DNA of 64,000 nt from Paenibacillus sp. FSL R10-2734 (GTDB taxonomy: Bacteria; Bacillota; Bacilli; Paenibacillales; Paenibacillaceae), in NCBI RefSeq assembly GCF_037963865.1, contig NZ_CP150170.1, positions 4,154,001 to 4,218,000 on the forward strand, in the 5' to 3' direction. The notes below the pieces were generated by a model that saw only the letters and a program-made list of their open reading frames with translations, ran no database searches and was not told the DNA's origin. Shown piece by piece: positions 1-7,734 of the stretch. How positions within the stretch are numbered: the stretch's first letter is position 1; the number at the start of each line of letters is the position of its first letter. The position numbers and the translations under genes are program-made.

Positions 1-545
1 CTTTCCATTTCTACCGCTAAGACACCGAAATCCATAAACTTGTGAAGTCGATCTAAATTTTCACGGTAAAATTCATCAGAATTATAGATGTTACCAACAA
101 AGACATTTGCATTTTTACTTTGTGCTTGTTGATACGCTTTCATTAACAATGAGAAATCTGCTGTAGGTGCAAAATTACTACCATGAAAGATCTTCTCCGC
201 CATATTACTGTCTGAAGACACCGCTTGGGCTATTATAATATCGCGGATATTAATTTCACTCTGCATCGCACCACATGTACCAATGCGAATCAATTTTTTA
301 ACTTCATAATCGACGATCAATTCTGTAGCATAGATACTCATCGATGGATTTCCCATCCCTGTCCCCTGAACCGACACCGGCACACCCTTGTATAATCCAG
401 TGTATCCATACATCCCTCTTACTTCGTTATAACAATTAGCCTCCTCCAAAAAGTGTTCTGCTACAAATTTTGCACGTAAAGGATCTCCTGGGAGCAAAAC
501 GCGCTCTGCTATTTCTCCCTTATTTGCACCTAAATGCCTACTCAT
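1..545 (-). CDS. deoD: Purine nucleoside phosphorylase DeoD, 3' end cut off by window edge
   Basis: Translation of the reverse strand from the ATG at 545 gives 181 codons starting MSRHLGANKGEIAERVLLPG. Hallmarks of hexameric DeoD are visible: the LPGDPLRAKF phosphate loop, GMGNPSMSIYATEL, the RIGTCGA strand, and VEME at the left edge, which corresponds to the conserved nucleoside-binding glutamates. Family members are about 235 residues, so roughly 50 C-terminal residues lie outside the window. The enzyme phosphorolyses purine (deoxy)nucleosides to base and (deoxy)ribose-1-phosphate in cytosolic purine salvage. A GGAGGAAG ribosome binding site sits just upstream of the ATG. Two small palindromes lie in the upstream gap. 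Confidence 0.95.
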   Translation of the reverse strand, partial: MSRHLGANKGEIAERVLLPGDPLRAKFVAEHFLEEANCYNEVRGMYGYTGLYKGVPVSVQGTGMGNPSMSIYATELIVDYEVKKLIRIGTCGAMQSEINIRDIIIAQAVSSDSNMAEKIFHGSNFAPTADFSLLMKAYQQAQSKNANVFVGNIYNSDEFYRENLDRLHKFMDFGVLAVEME

Positions 546-568
546 AGTTCTTCCTCCAACTTTTAATA

Positions 569-630
569 GTAAACTGAGGTTTACCGAAATCGCTCTCCAC
601 TTGCCCTCAAGTAAAATCAGTTTCGAAACT
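569..630. promoter_or_regulatory. Two palindromes upstream of deoD
   Basis: GTAAAC-TGAG-GTTTAC (569-584) and the perfect 12-mer AGTTTCGAAACT (619-630) lie in the 161-bp gap between deoD and the Mga-like regulator gene. Neither is followed by a T-run, so they look more like protein-binding sites or a leader hairpin than terminators. No specific regulator can be assigned. Confidence 0.3.
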
Positions 631-706
631 AGATTGAGCATAAGGTTTTTTAACATTTCAAACTAGACCAAAAACTTACGAAGCTAACGGAAAATAATTG
701 GTCAAA

Positions 707-2140
707 TTATAAAAGCAATTCTTTACGAATATTGTCTAAATCTCTTTTAGATGGGATCGTAGATATAATAACAACAGGCACGGTCTTTAGTGCAACCGGG
801 ATATTACTAATGACAAGATCAATATTATTTTGCTGCATAATCTCGTCGGTCAGCCCTTTCATTATGGATGTATTAAGGATCAGCTGATCCCCAATTTCCT
901 TCTTTATCAAATCTGCTATGTAATGCCGAATTGAAAATTCTTCCCCGATCACTAAGAAAGCCCTCTTACTCTTGTAGCGTAAACTCGAACGAATAATTAA
1001 GGTTAGCTTTGTTAAATGAAAATGATTAAACAGGATGGAAGGGTATGTTTTATTCCACATTTGCATACAGGTTTGCAATTCTTGATAAATCTGCTGACAC
1101 TCCTCTTGAACATAGGTTGATAAATGACTTTTTGAAATCATCATCCATTCCGGAATGGCATTTTCGATTAATAGCTTGTCAAAGAACCCATAAATCTCCA
1201 AGATAAATCGTTCATGCATATCCAAATTCGGATATACCTTGGCCAATAACATTAGAAGCAGATTCCCCATCTGATATTCTTCTTTATCCTTATGTAATTC
1301 GACTTCTTTAATCGGAGTGATCTCTGACCCTTCATAATAATGATATTGGCTGAGACTAACCATGGATTGCATAAAGAATATTTCACTTATTGGAAATTCA
1401 ATGGACAGCTTTTCTTCAAGACGCTTTGCAATGGTTCTTACTGGTAAATAAAATATCCCCTTATCCCATGGATAAGCATTTTCGTCAATTTTCACACAGT
1501 TTCCCTTAGTAACTCTCTCTATAACAATTGCGAATAAAAAGGATAATCTCCTTTTGGAATTGATAAAGTATACAATGTTATTCTCATTCTCTATATTTGT
1601 GATCAACTGATTTATATAAGCAAAATCGATATTCGCAAAGGGCCATCCTGTAAACTCATACGCATCACAATATAAATTCCAATATAAATATCGAATATTC
1701 ATTTCATTCCCTTTGATCATAGGTGTAGAATAACTAATGCGTAGCTTATAAGCTTTTAGATCATCATTATTTAATTGCACAATCAATTTCTTCAAAGACG
1801 AGGTACTCATAAACATGGCTTCGGCTAGTTCCTCCACAGACAGTCGACCCACATTCGTAAACAATAAATCCATCAGCCGATAAAAGATGGTTTGTCTGAA
1901 CATAGAAGAAATCACTTCACTAATCGTACTTCGCCCATCACGTCGAAGAATAATTCCCTTTCCCCTTGAAACTTCAATGGTCACAGTAGGTGGTAATTGC
2001 TTGCTGATTTCCTCCACCATCTTACGTATTGTCTTATCTGAAATCCCTAAACTTTTTTCCACTTCGGCTAAGGTAAACCATCTTTGTTCCGTATCAAGCA
2101 GCGTTAATAGTTGGCTAGCTAAATTAAATCCCTTATCCAT
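707..2140 (-). CDS. Mga/AtxA-like PRD-type transcriptional regulator
   Basis: A 477-residue protein. A winged helix-turn-helix lies near residues 20-60 (FTLAEVEKSLGISDKTIRKM) and a second Mga-type HTH near 100-125 (LSVEELAEAMFMSTSSLKKL). A long helical middle resembles PTS regulatory domains. The C-terminal 80 residues, from RAFLVIGEEFSIRHYIADL to DLVISNIPV, resemble the EIIB-like fold of Mga and AtxA. Proteins of this class are activators whose activity can be set by PTS phosphorylation of histidines in the PRDs; which histidines are used here cannot be told. There is no PTS gene in the window, so the target is unknown. The Shine-Dalgarno is weak (GGGTGG, 10 nt before ATG). Confidence 0.75.
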   Translation of the reverse strand: MDKGFNLASQLLTLLDTEQRWFTLAEVEKSLGISDKTIRKMVEEISKQLPPTVTIEVSRGKGIILRRDGRSTISEVISSMFRQTIFYRLMDLLFTNVGRLSVEELAEAMFMSTSSLKKLIVQLNNDDLKAYKLRISYSTPMIKGNEMNIRYLYWNLYCDAYEFTGWPFANIDFAYINQLITNIENENNIVYFINSKRRLSFLFAIVIERVTKGNCVKIDENAYPWDKGIFYLPVRTIAKRLEEKLSIEFPISEIFFMQSMVSLSQYHYYEGSEITPIKEVELHKDKEEYQMGNLLLMLLAKVYPNLDMHERFILEIYGFFDKLLIENAIPEWMMISKSHLSTYVQEECQQIYQELQTCMQMWNKTYPSILFNHFHLTKLTLIIRSSLRYKSKRAFLVIGEEFSIRHYIADLIKKEIGDQLILNTSIMKGLTDEIMQQNNIDLVISNIPVALKTVPVVIISTIPSKRDLDNIRKELLL

Positions 2141-2255
2141 GTTTTATCCACCCTATTTCAATTTCATTACTAATCTGTTTTGATTATTATCTACAATAAG
2201 TCCGACTGAAAATCGTTATCTGGATTCCTTCACATGAAACTCAGGTTATTATAGC

Positions 2256-3632
2256 TCATAATCCATTTGAACCTCCATTCACATCCGGCTGCAATTTGTT
2301 CCGGAGAGCATACAGCATGATGGCACCAACAAGGAACGCGACGATATCCGAAACGACGAGCGACCAGACCACTCCATAAAAACCGTTCATTCGATTGGCG
2401 ATATAAAGCACAGGAATCAAGGTGATTCCTTGTATAATTGACATAATAAAGGCGGCGGTTCCTTGCGCTGTTGCTTGGAAGATCCCCGTAAACAACGCGG
2501 TCATTCCTGTAATGAACAGGGATAAGAATGTCACATGTAAAATGTAGCTGCCCATTTCAATTAATTGCGGGTCATTCGTAAATAAACCAATTAAGTGGTC
2601 GGAAATCAGATAGACGATAACGCCGAAAACGACGGCTAACGCTACTATCGTCTTAATCGTGAATTGAATGGTATGCTTCATGCGCAATCTATTCGCTGTA
2701 AAAGAGAAGGCAATAAGCGGCACGACTCCCTCGCTTAAGCCCATTAAAATTAACTCAGGAAATTGCAGTAAACGTGATGATATACCGAACCCCGCTATAG
2801 CCTGCTCCCCATATTCGACCAGATAACGGTTAAAGATAAGCGACATTGCTCCCATGAAGATACTCATAATAAAGACGGGAACCCCGATTTTGAATACATT
2901 GCCCAGAATGTCCTTGGTAGCCTTAAATTGTTTTATTGAGATCGTTAAGAATTGGCTCTTGAATCCTATATGGTAGGCGTAGAATACACTCGCAACCATG
3001 TTGGAAATGACCGTAGCAGACGCAACTCCGATCACATCCCAATGGAAAACGAAGATGACTAGTGCATCGAGAATAATATTTACGACAACACTGAGCAGCA
3101 TACCGATCATTGATGTAATTGCGGCACCCTCAGAGCGTACGATATTCTCCAGCGTGAAGAATAATACGACGAATGGTGAGCCTATAAGCATAATGGTGAC
3201 ATAGTCCTTGGTAAATCCGAAGGAGTCAGGTGTAGCCCCAAGGCCATGAACGATGGAATCGATGAGCGGGAGACAGGCGGCCATGGCGATAAGACCGAGT
3301 ACTAAACTGCTGTAAAAGGCGAATGAAGATACATGCTTTACATCATCAGCTCTCTTCTCTCCCAGCAAACGGGAGATGAATGCACTGCTGCCGACACCAA
3401 TCAGATTGCCTAGCGCCATAATGACGGCGAATAACGGCAAGGTTAGGGCGAGTGCGGTTAACATGGCAGTATTATTAAGCGTGCCAATGAAAAAGGCGTT
3501 CAAGATAGAATAGATGACACTCATTGAAGTGCCAAGCATCATCGGTACAGCGAAGTGGGCTACGGCTTTTGCGATCGGAGCTTTTTCAAAGTAATGGAGG
3601 TTTTCTGTATCCATGTGGGTCACTACTTTCAT
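2256..3632 (-). CDS. MATE-family multidrug/Na+ antiporter
   Basis: About 450 residues with twelve predicted membrane segments in two homologous halves, as in the MepA/NorM-type MATE family. The N-terminal IAKAVAHFAVPMMLGTSMSVIYSILNA helix and the GVGSSAFISRLLGEKR loop are typical. MATE proteins export cationic compounds against a Na+ or H+ gradient. The longest frame starts MKVVTHMDTENL; the second Met (ATG at 3614) has an AGTAGTGA stretch upstream and may be the real start. The gene lies downstream of the MarR gene on the same strand, but a terminator separates them, so it may have its own promoter. Substrate unknown. Confidence 0.85.
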   Translation of the reverse strand: MKVVTHMDTENLHYFEKAPIAKAVAHFAVPMMLGTSMSVIYSILNAFFIGTLNNTAMLTALALTLPLFAVIMALGNLIGVGSSAFISRLLGEKRADDVKHVSSFAFYSSLVLGLIAMAACLPLIDSIVHGLGATPDSFGFTKDYVTIMLIGSPFVVLFFTLENIVRSEGAAITSMIGMLLSVVVNIILDALVIFVFHWDVIGVASATVISNMVASVFYAYHIGFKSQFLTISIKQFKATKDILGNVFKIGVPVFIMSIFMGAMSLIFNRYLVEYGEQAIAGFGISSRLLQFPELILMGLSEGVVPLIAFSFTANRLRMKHTIQFTIKTIVALAVVFGVIVYLISDHLIGLFTNDPQLIEMGSYILHVTFLSLFITGMTALFTGIFQATAQGTAAFIMSIIQGITLIPVLYIANRMNGFYGVVWSLVVSDIVAFLVGAIMLYALRNKLQPDVNGGSNGL

Positions 3633-3848
3633 GATTTATTTTAGTCTGAAAATTACATAGAATTCTAACTATATGACTGTGAGGCGCAGCAGTAAACAAA
3701 CCCGTAACGACGACCCTGCGAGTTTGGTGTTTAAGATTTGACTGATCATCAGCTCATCTGATAGGGCTTCTTGACACTGAGCATGTATACCAGATTGTAC
3801 AGCTATTTGATCTTCGAAATGAATGTACGGCCTAAAAAAGGCGCGAAA

Positions 3849-3890
3849 AAATAAGGGCGCTGCTTAACGGGTTTTGGAAAGGCAGCGCCA
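3849..3890 (-). terminator. Rho-independent terminator of the MarR gene
   Basis: Stem GGCGCTGC (3856-3863) pairs with GCAGCGCC (3882-3889). On the minus strand it is followed by TTATTTTTTC. It lies 26 bp beyond the MarR stop codon. Confidence 0.8.
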
Positions 3891-3915
3891 CTGCTACTTA
3901 TTGAGAATGCTCTAC

Positions 3916-4602
3916 TTACTTATCGTCCGAATCATGTGAGTTGTCCGGCGACGAATTTCTTCCATCTCTAGAAGGCCAGCCGAATCCGTGCATGCCGTTA
4001 TCGTTTCCTTCCCTGCCAAACCCAGGAAACCTTCCGCTAAAGCGTTCATCCCTCAAATTTCCCCACATGCTATTCATTTGTCCGCGCATGGACATTAGTT
4101 TTTCAAATTCCTCTGTACCTATACGCTCCTTTGCGGCCTCCATCCAGCTAGCCATCACGTCACGGTCTGAATCCGTTCCAAGTTGTTCCTCTAAAGTCGT
4201 AATGATGCGGACTAGATATTCCCCAAAAGCAGCCTGCTCCTCTGGCGTTAGGCGAGAAAATATGTTAAGGCTGTCTATCTCTTGTCCCTCTTCCTCTTGT
4301 CCTTTTTGCGTCAGGTAAATCAACATGATGCGTTTGTCTGTTTCTGAGGGTTTACGGGTGATATATTCAGCTTTCTCCAGTTTTGCAAGCAATTCATTAA
4401 GAGATGATACACGGATGTCCAGCATATAGGATAAATCTTTAGTGCTGATACCATCTTTCATCCGGAGAAAAGCCAGTATCCTACCTTGCCCGCGTGACGT
4501 GTCGGCCATTGGACCAACAGCGGCATGAGTTTTCAAGTGTTGTCTCTGCAACAGCCATTGCAGTTTCGCGAGTTTTTCGTACAATTCAGTATTCATGTTC
4601 AT
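3916..4602 (-). CDS. MarR-family transcriptional repressor with Gly/Asp-rich tail
   Basis: A 228-residue protein. Residues 1-150 form a MarR winged-helix core: helices around QGRILAFLRMKDGISTKDL, recognition region RVSSLNELLAKLEKAEYI, and the wing SETDKRIMLIYLTQKG. MarR cores are usually about 140 residues. This one carries a further ~75 residues, the last 45 being rich in Gly, Asp, Asn, Arg and Ser (GRFPGFGREGNDNGMHGFG), probably disordered. The start has a GAGGAG ribosome site 8 nt upstream. Three GGTACC-centred repeats precede the gene, which fits autoregulation, and the MATE exporter gene follows, so control of export is a reasonable guess. Ligand unknown. Confidence 0.85.
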   Translation of the reverse strand: MNMNTELYEKLAKLQWLLQRQHLKTHAAVGPMADTSRGQGRILAFLRMKDGISTKDLSYMLDIRVSSLNELLAKLEKAEYITRKPSETDKRIMLIYLTQKGQEEEGQEIDSLNIFSRLTPEEQAAFGEYLVRIITTLEEQLGTDSDRDVMASWMEAAKERIGTEEFEKLMSMRGQMNSMWGNLRDERFSGRFPGFGREGNDNGMHGFGWPSRDGRNSSPDNSHDSDDK

Positions 4603-4637
4603 AATAAATTCTCCTCAATTTGTTTTAAGTTAATTTA

Positions 4638-4712
4638 CTTACGGTACCTGTTGATTAATATAATAACGGTACCTGTTGGATTTGTCAAACTATATTTAAC
4701 AGGTACCGTAAA
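4638..4712. promoter_or_regulatory. Triple operator of the MarR regulator
   Basis: The motif TTACGGTACCTGTT occurs as two direct copies (GGTACC cores at 4643-4648 and 4668-4673, 25 bp apart) and once inverted (core 4702-4707, reading AACAGGTACCGTAA). All three lie between 36 and 110 bp upstream of the MarR start. Repeated near-palindromes next to a MarR gene are the usual sign of autoregulation; binding itself is inferred. Confidence 0.7.
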
Positions 4713-4857
4713 TATATTGTTTCGTTGTTTCTGAGCCTTGAATAAAGAGCTTGCAAATAAACGTTAAACATCGTAAAAAACAAAAATAGAGCCACCCATT
4801 CGGCGGCTTCTTATGCGAATATATTTTTTTCCTTCAATGCTACTATATACTTCCTCA

Positions 4858-5170
4858 TCAAATCCGCTCAAGGAAAGGGATGGCTAGCTCTGCAATCCGC
4901 TGGAAGCCTGCCTCGTTGGGATGAAGACGGTCATGAGTGAAACAATCCAAGGTTAACCGGGCAATACCGCTTTCGGCATACAAGTCAAGTACGGGCAAGG
5001 CATAATATGCTCCGATATAGCGAACCGCATCAGCGTATTCCGGCAGGCGGAAGCCCGCTCTGTTAATGAAGGTTGTATCCCACCCGTCCTTATCTCGCTG
5101 AAGCGGAGTCCATAAATTCAGACGGGTATCGGGCCTGCGTGTCAACAGCTCCTCAATCCCACACCTCGCT
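4858..5170 (-). pseudogene. C-terminal remnant of an SGNH/GDSL hydrolase
   Basis: The reading frame ends with the SGNH block-V signature DRLHPNEAGFQRIAE, which carries the catalytic Asp and His. Before it, IEELLTRRPDTRLNLWTPL resembles the strand and helix preceding block V in GDSL lipases/esterases. Blocks I to III (the GDS serine and oxyanion residues) are absent: an in-frame stop occurs just upstream of residue NVKARCGIEELL. Full SGNH proteins are about 200 residues or more; only ~100 remain. The only possible starts are internal TTG codons without a Shine-Dalgarno, so this is called a truncated relic rather than a working gene. Confidence 0.7.
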
Positions 5171-5516
5171 TTAACATTTAGTTAATTGCAACTTCATTAT
5201 AATGACAAGGAGCGATGCACCCTATGAAAACGTATCGAACCGATGCGTTATAATCAGGGTGATTGCAGAACGCGGGAAGTCAGCAGCTGGTCATAACAAA
5301 GAGGACATCCCCCGTTTGGTCGGTAGAATGTCCTGTCTACGTCATATTCTGGATTTTGCAATAGGAATAAGGTTTGAATGTATTATTTAGACCAGATAAA
5401 GCTTCCAACTATAGGAGAGTCGCTAAGTTTCTATAACACACTAAGGGTACAAAGTAATAATCATTTTCTAAGCCGATCCTGAAAAGGATCGGCTTATTTT
5501 TATAGCTTTTTTAAGA
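5171..5516 (+). other. Gene-poor stretch with possible short plus-strand transcript
   Basis: No recognised gene. On the plus strand a TATAAT (5198-5203), an AAGGAG (5207-5212) with an ATG five bases further, and the terminator at 5469-5501 are in the right order for a transcript of about 290 nt. The frame from that ATG is only 12 codons. A 62-codon frame (5202-5390) overlaps it but resembles nothing known. No good -35 box is visible. Confidence 0.3.
5469..5501 (+). terminator. Rho-independent terminator with GAAA tetraloop
   Basis: A perfect 12-bp stem TAAGCCGATCCT / AGGATCGGCTTA closed by GAAA, followed on the plus strand by TTTTTAT. The T-run favours plus-strand transcription, although the only clear gene next to it (5517-5705) is on the minus strand. 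Confidence 0.75.
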
Positions 5517-5705
5517 TCAATTCTGTCTGTTCTCAACAGATTTCATACGGTTTTGTTCGTCAGGAATTCGATCATTACTAAATTCCTGACCTGCTTCTAT
5601 CTCACCATGGCCGGAAGCACTTCGGGCAAAATTTGTGAACTGCCTTTTTTGCTCATCAAGCTCGTGTTTTTGCTTTAGAAGCTCTTTCGGATCCTGATTT
5701 GTCAT
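5517..5705 (-). CDS. Small hydrophilic protein encoded behind tlp
   Basis: A 62-residue charged protein (MTNQDPKELLKQKHELDEQ...) with no cysteine, no membrane segment and a likely N-terminal coiled helix (residues 4-25). A strong AGGAGG precedes the ATG by 8 nt. It lies 38 bp downstream of the spore protein Tlp gene on the same strand, so cotranscription in the developing spore is plausible. I do not recognise the family. Composition (Asn, Gln, Glu, Lys rich) resembles minor spore-core proteins, but that is only suggestive. Confidence 0.6.
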   Translation of the reverse strand: MTNQDPKELLKQKHELDEQKRQFTNFARSASGHGEIEAGQEFSNDRIPDEQNRMKSVENRQN

Positions 5706-5743
5706 AATGTTAACCTCCTAGGTAATCAAAATAAGTTTCCCTA

Positions 5744-5971
5744 TTATGAGTTTTGCTGGTGCTCTGTTTCGTCTTTGATTTCTTCTTGAAATCCGGAAAT
5801 GCTATGTTTACGGCGTTCGTTTCTTTCATCTATTTGAGTTTTTTCCTGTGCTGAAATTTCATCTCCAAATTCTTCGAGATAATCGTTCGCTTCCTGGTAG
5901 TTTTCTATCGTGTTCTGAATCGCGTTTTGCAAGTGCTCAACGTTATCCTTGCGATTATCCGGTTTGCTCAT
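5744..5971 (-). CDS. tlp: Small acid-soluble spore protein Tlp
   Basis: A 75-residue protein starting MSKPDNRKDNVEHLQNAIQN. The DNVE-LQ-hydrophobic-QNTIEN core and the later ERNERRKHSISGFQEEIKDE segment match the Tlp (thioredoxin-like) minor SASP family closely in order and length. Known Tlp proteins are made in the forespore and degraded at germination. The ATG at 5971 is chosen because GGGAGGTGAC lies 4 nt upstream; the longer frame would begin at a GTG inside that ribosome site. This gene is the clearest evidence that the organism forms endospores. Confidence 0.88.
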   Translation of the reverse strand: MSKPDNRKDNVEHLQNAIQNTIENYQEANDYLEEFGDEISAQEKTQIDERNERRKHSISGFQEEIKDETEHQQNS

Positions 5972-6085
5972 AATTGTCACCTCCCAAAAATGGAATCATG
6001 CTGTTTATTCGCACTACAGAAGTTTTCCATATTAGAGCTGTGCTTATGCAAGAAATTAAAAATGCATGTCTTGCTCCATAATGTG

Positions 6086-6131
6086 CAAAAAAAAACCGAT
6101 GAACCTGTAAATAATACTCACAGTTCATCGA
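6086..6131 (-). terminator. Terminator of the padR/esterase operon
   Basis: CGATGAAC (6097-6104) pairs with GTTCATCG (6123-6130), with TGT/ACA extending the helix. The minus strand then runs into a stretch of nine T. It lies 40 bp after the padR-like stop. Confidence 0.8.
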
Positions 6132-6170
6132 TTCTAAGTCTTTTCTATCCGGAGCTTTGATAATTGTAAA

Positions 6171-6692
6171 TTAGTCTCCACTTTTCATATCTTCAAGCAA
6201 TTCCTCAAACCATTGAACATTTACTAAATGATGTGAAAGTGAATTTTCTAACATTTTTTTAAAATAAGAAGCGATATTTTCATCGTGCTCTAGAGATAGT
6301 TGTATTAAAGAAATTTTATTTTTAGTTTGTTCGATTTGTATTTCTATTAATTTAGTTAGCTCCTCTTTTTTATAGTCATCTGCAAATAGCATTGCCACAT
6401 AAAAAGATAAATTTATATAGTCTGTCTTAGTTCCATATTTGTACATTAGCTTTTCAAATTCTTTTTCCCCTAATTCAGTGAGGTTATAATTATGCGTCTC
6501 TCTAGTGTTGTCTCTTTGGTCCACTTTTACAATATACTTTTTCTCTACTAATTGCCCAAGATTATAATAAAAGGACCCTTTGGTGAAATTCACTATATAT
6601 TTATAGTGTTTTTCTTCCATGAAGGATAACAGTTCATATCCGTGAGCCCCTGGATTTTGTTTTAATAATCCTAAAATTAGTAATGTTATCAA
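6171..6692 (-). CDS. PadR-family transcriptional regulator
   Basis: A 173-residue protein with the N-terminal PadR winged helix (MITLLILGLLKQNPGAHGYE, then GSFYYNLGQLVEKKYI, wing ETHNYNLTELGEKEFE) and a C-terminal helical dimerisation region rich in Lys/Glu (residues 95-170), as in PadR subfamily-2 proteins with a Vir-type C-terminus. The start is TTG, with GGAGG 7 nt upstream. The gene is 40 bp downstream of the esterase gene and shares its strand, so both probably respond to the twin palindromes ahead of the esterase. PadR proteins usually repress their own operon until a small ligand binds. Confidence 0.85.
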   Translation of the reverse strand: MITLLILGLLKQNPGAHGYELLSFMEEKHYKYIVNFTKGSFYYNLGQLVEKKYIVKVDQRDNTRETHNYNLTELGEKEFEKLMYKYGTKTDYINLSFYVAMLFADDYKKEELTKLIEIQIEQTKNKISLIQLSLEHDENIASYFKKMLENSLSHHLVNVQWFEELLEDMKSGD

Positions 6693-6732
6693 ACAAACGC
6701 CTCCGCCAAAATGCTATTAGGATTTATATTTT

Positions 6733-7581
6733 TTAATCATTGTTGATTACTTTGAATTGGGCTTCAAATTCTTCATATGATATTTTTCCTAATGCAAAAT
6801 CCATACTCAATAAATACATTTTTTCCGCTTTAGTGTGTATTCTAGCATTATGGAGACTTATCAACTTATTTTCATTAATTAACGGCTTAAGTACATGCTG
6901 CTTATTAATAAAAGCTTCAAAATATCGCAACCCTAACTTTCTTTGTGAAATGGCATCTATATGAATACCATCCGGATTGGAAGTTAAACCTGTAGCTGTA
7001 ACAAAGTAACAATCATCTTGTTCAAAAGCAAACCTTTGCAGCTCTTGATTCATCAGCTCATATTCAGTGCAATGTTTCCCAAATCCTTCTTTACCTAAAA
7101 AATCCCCTAGACCACCAATCAAAAACGGAATATGTGGTGCATTCAACTCTTTTCTAAGCGCCGCAACAATCAAAAGTAATTTTTGGTAATAGACTTTGTG
7201 GTTACCGTTGCTACTGTCACTTTCTCCTTGATGCCATAAAATCCCTGATAATTCACTATTCTGCATAGCAAATTTAGTTTCATATAATGCATGTTTAAAA
7301 AGTGCACCATCTACAGCCCATTCATCGATGGAGCTTCCACCTTCAGCACAAGGGATTAAGCCAATAATGTCTTCTTCATTCTCACGACTCCATGCATCCG
7401 CAAATGATCCAGCCAGACTTATTCCTGCAACAGGACGGTCATAATTAATAGGTTCAGCCATCATTTGCCATCTACCATTGCGCAGCATTTGTATTCTCTC
7501 GTTATAAATGGGGGGGACTTCATGTATAAATCCTCGTCCAGCCATATTTGACTGTCCAATCATTAAAAATGATTTGACCAT
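6733..7581 (-). CDS. Sialate O-acetylesterase-like carbohydrate esterase (SASA/CE6 type)
   Basis: A 282-residue cytosolic protein without a signal peptide. The SGNH-type motifs of the SASA/CE6 group are in order: GQSNMAG near the N-terminus (nucleophile Ser), GGSSIDEW, WHQGESDS, and DGIHIDAISQRKLG (catalytic His). The family removes acetyl groups from acetylated xylan or sialic-acid-type sugars; the exact substrate cannot be read off. The ATG at 7581 is preferred over an upstream GTG because AGTGAGG sits upstream of it. The final ~45 residues (LHNARIHTKAEKMYLL...) form a small extra helical tail. First gene of an operon with the PadR regulator. Confidence 0.8.
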   Translation of the reverse strand: MVKSFLMIGQSNMAGRGFIHEVPPIYNERIQMLRNGRWQMMAEPINYDRPVAGISLAGSFADAWSRENEEDIIGLIPCAEGGSSIDEWAVDGALFKHALYETKFAMQNSELSGILWHQGESDSSNGNHKVYYQKLLLIVAALRKELNAPHIPFLIGGLGDFLGKEGFGKHCTEYELMNQELQRFAFEQDDCYFVTATGLTSNPDGIHIDAISQRKLGLRYFEAFINKQHVLKPLINENKLISLHNARIHTKAEKMYLLSMDFALGKISYEEFEAQFKVINND

Positions 7582-7606
7582 TATTTTCAGCCTCACTTTC
7601 CATGTT

Positions 7607-7648
7607 AGTCTAATTAGACTGTTTACATTATTAGTCTAATTAGACTAA
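7607..7648. promoter_or_regulatory. Twin palindromic operators ahead of the esterase/PadR operon
   Basis: AGTCTAATTAGACT (7607-7620) and TTAGTCTAATTAGACTAA (7631-7648) are perfect palindromes with centres 26 bp apart, 26 to 68 bp upstream of the esterase ATG. Position and symmetry fit a PadR autoregulatory site. Confidence 0.75.
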
Positions 7649-7697
7649 TTGTCAATTATAGGTCGAGAAAATAAAGTCCTAGACTGTCGATGCATCA

Positions 7698-7724
7698 TTG
7701 AACTAAAGTGTCCCTTTAGTTCAA
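7698..7724. terminator. Hairpin after the AraC/GyrI-like gene, possible terminator
   Basis: An 11-bp perfect stem TTGAACTAAAG / CTTTAGTTCAA with loop TGTCC. It lies 10 bp past the AraC stop. Neither strand has a T-run, so termination would be inefficient; it might instead be a binding site. Confidence 0.4.
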
Positions 7725-7734
7725 CAAACACTGC

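Noticed and set aside
5202..5390. 62-codon plus-strand frame
   Set aside because: No recognisable family; start codon lies within the TATAAT/AAGGAG region, so kept only as part of a possible transcript.
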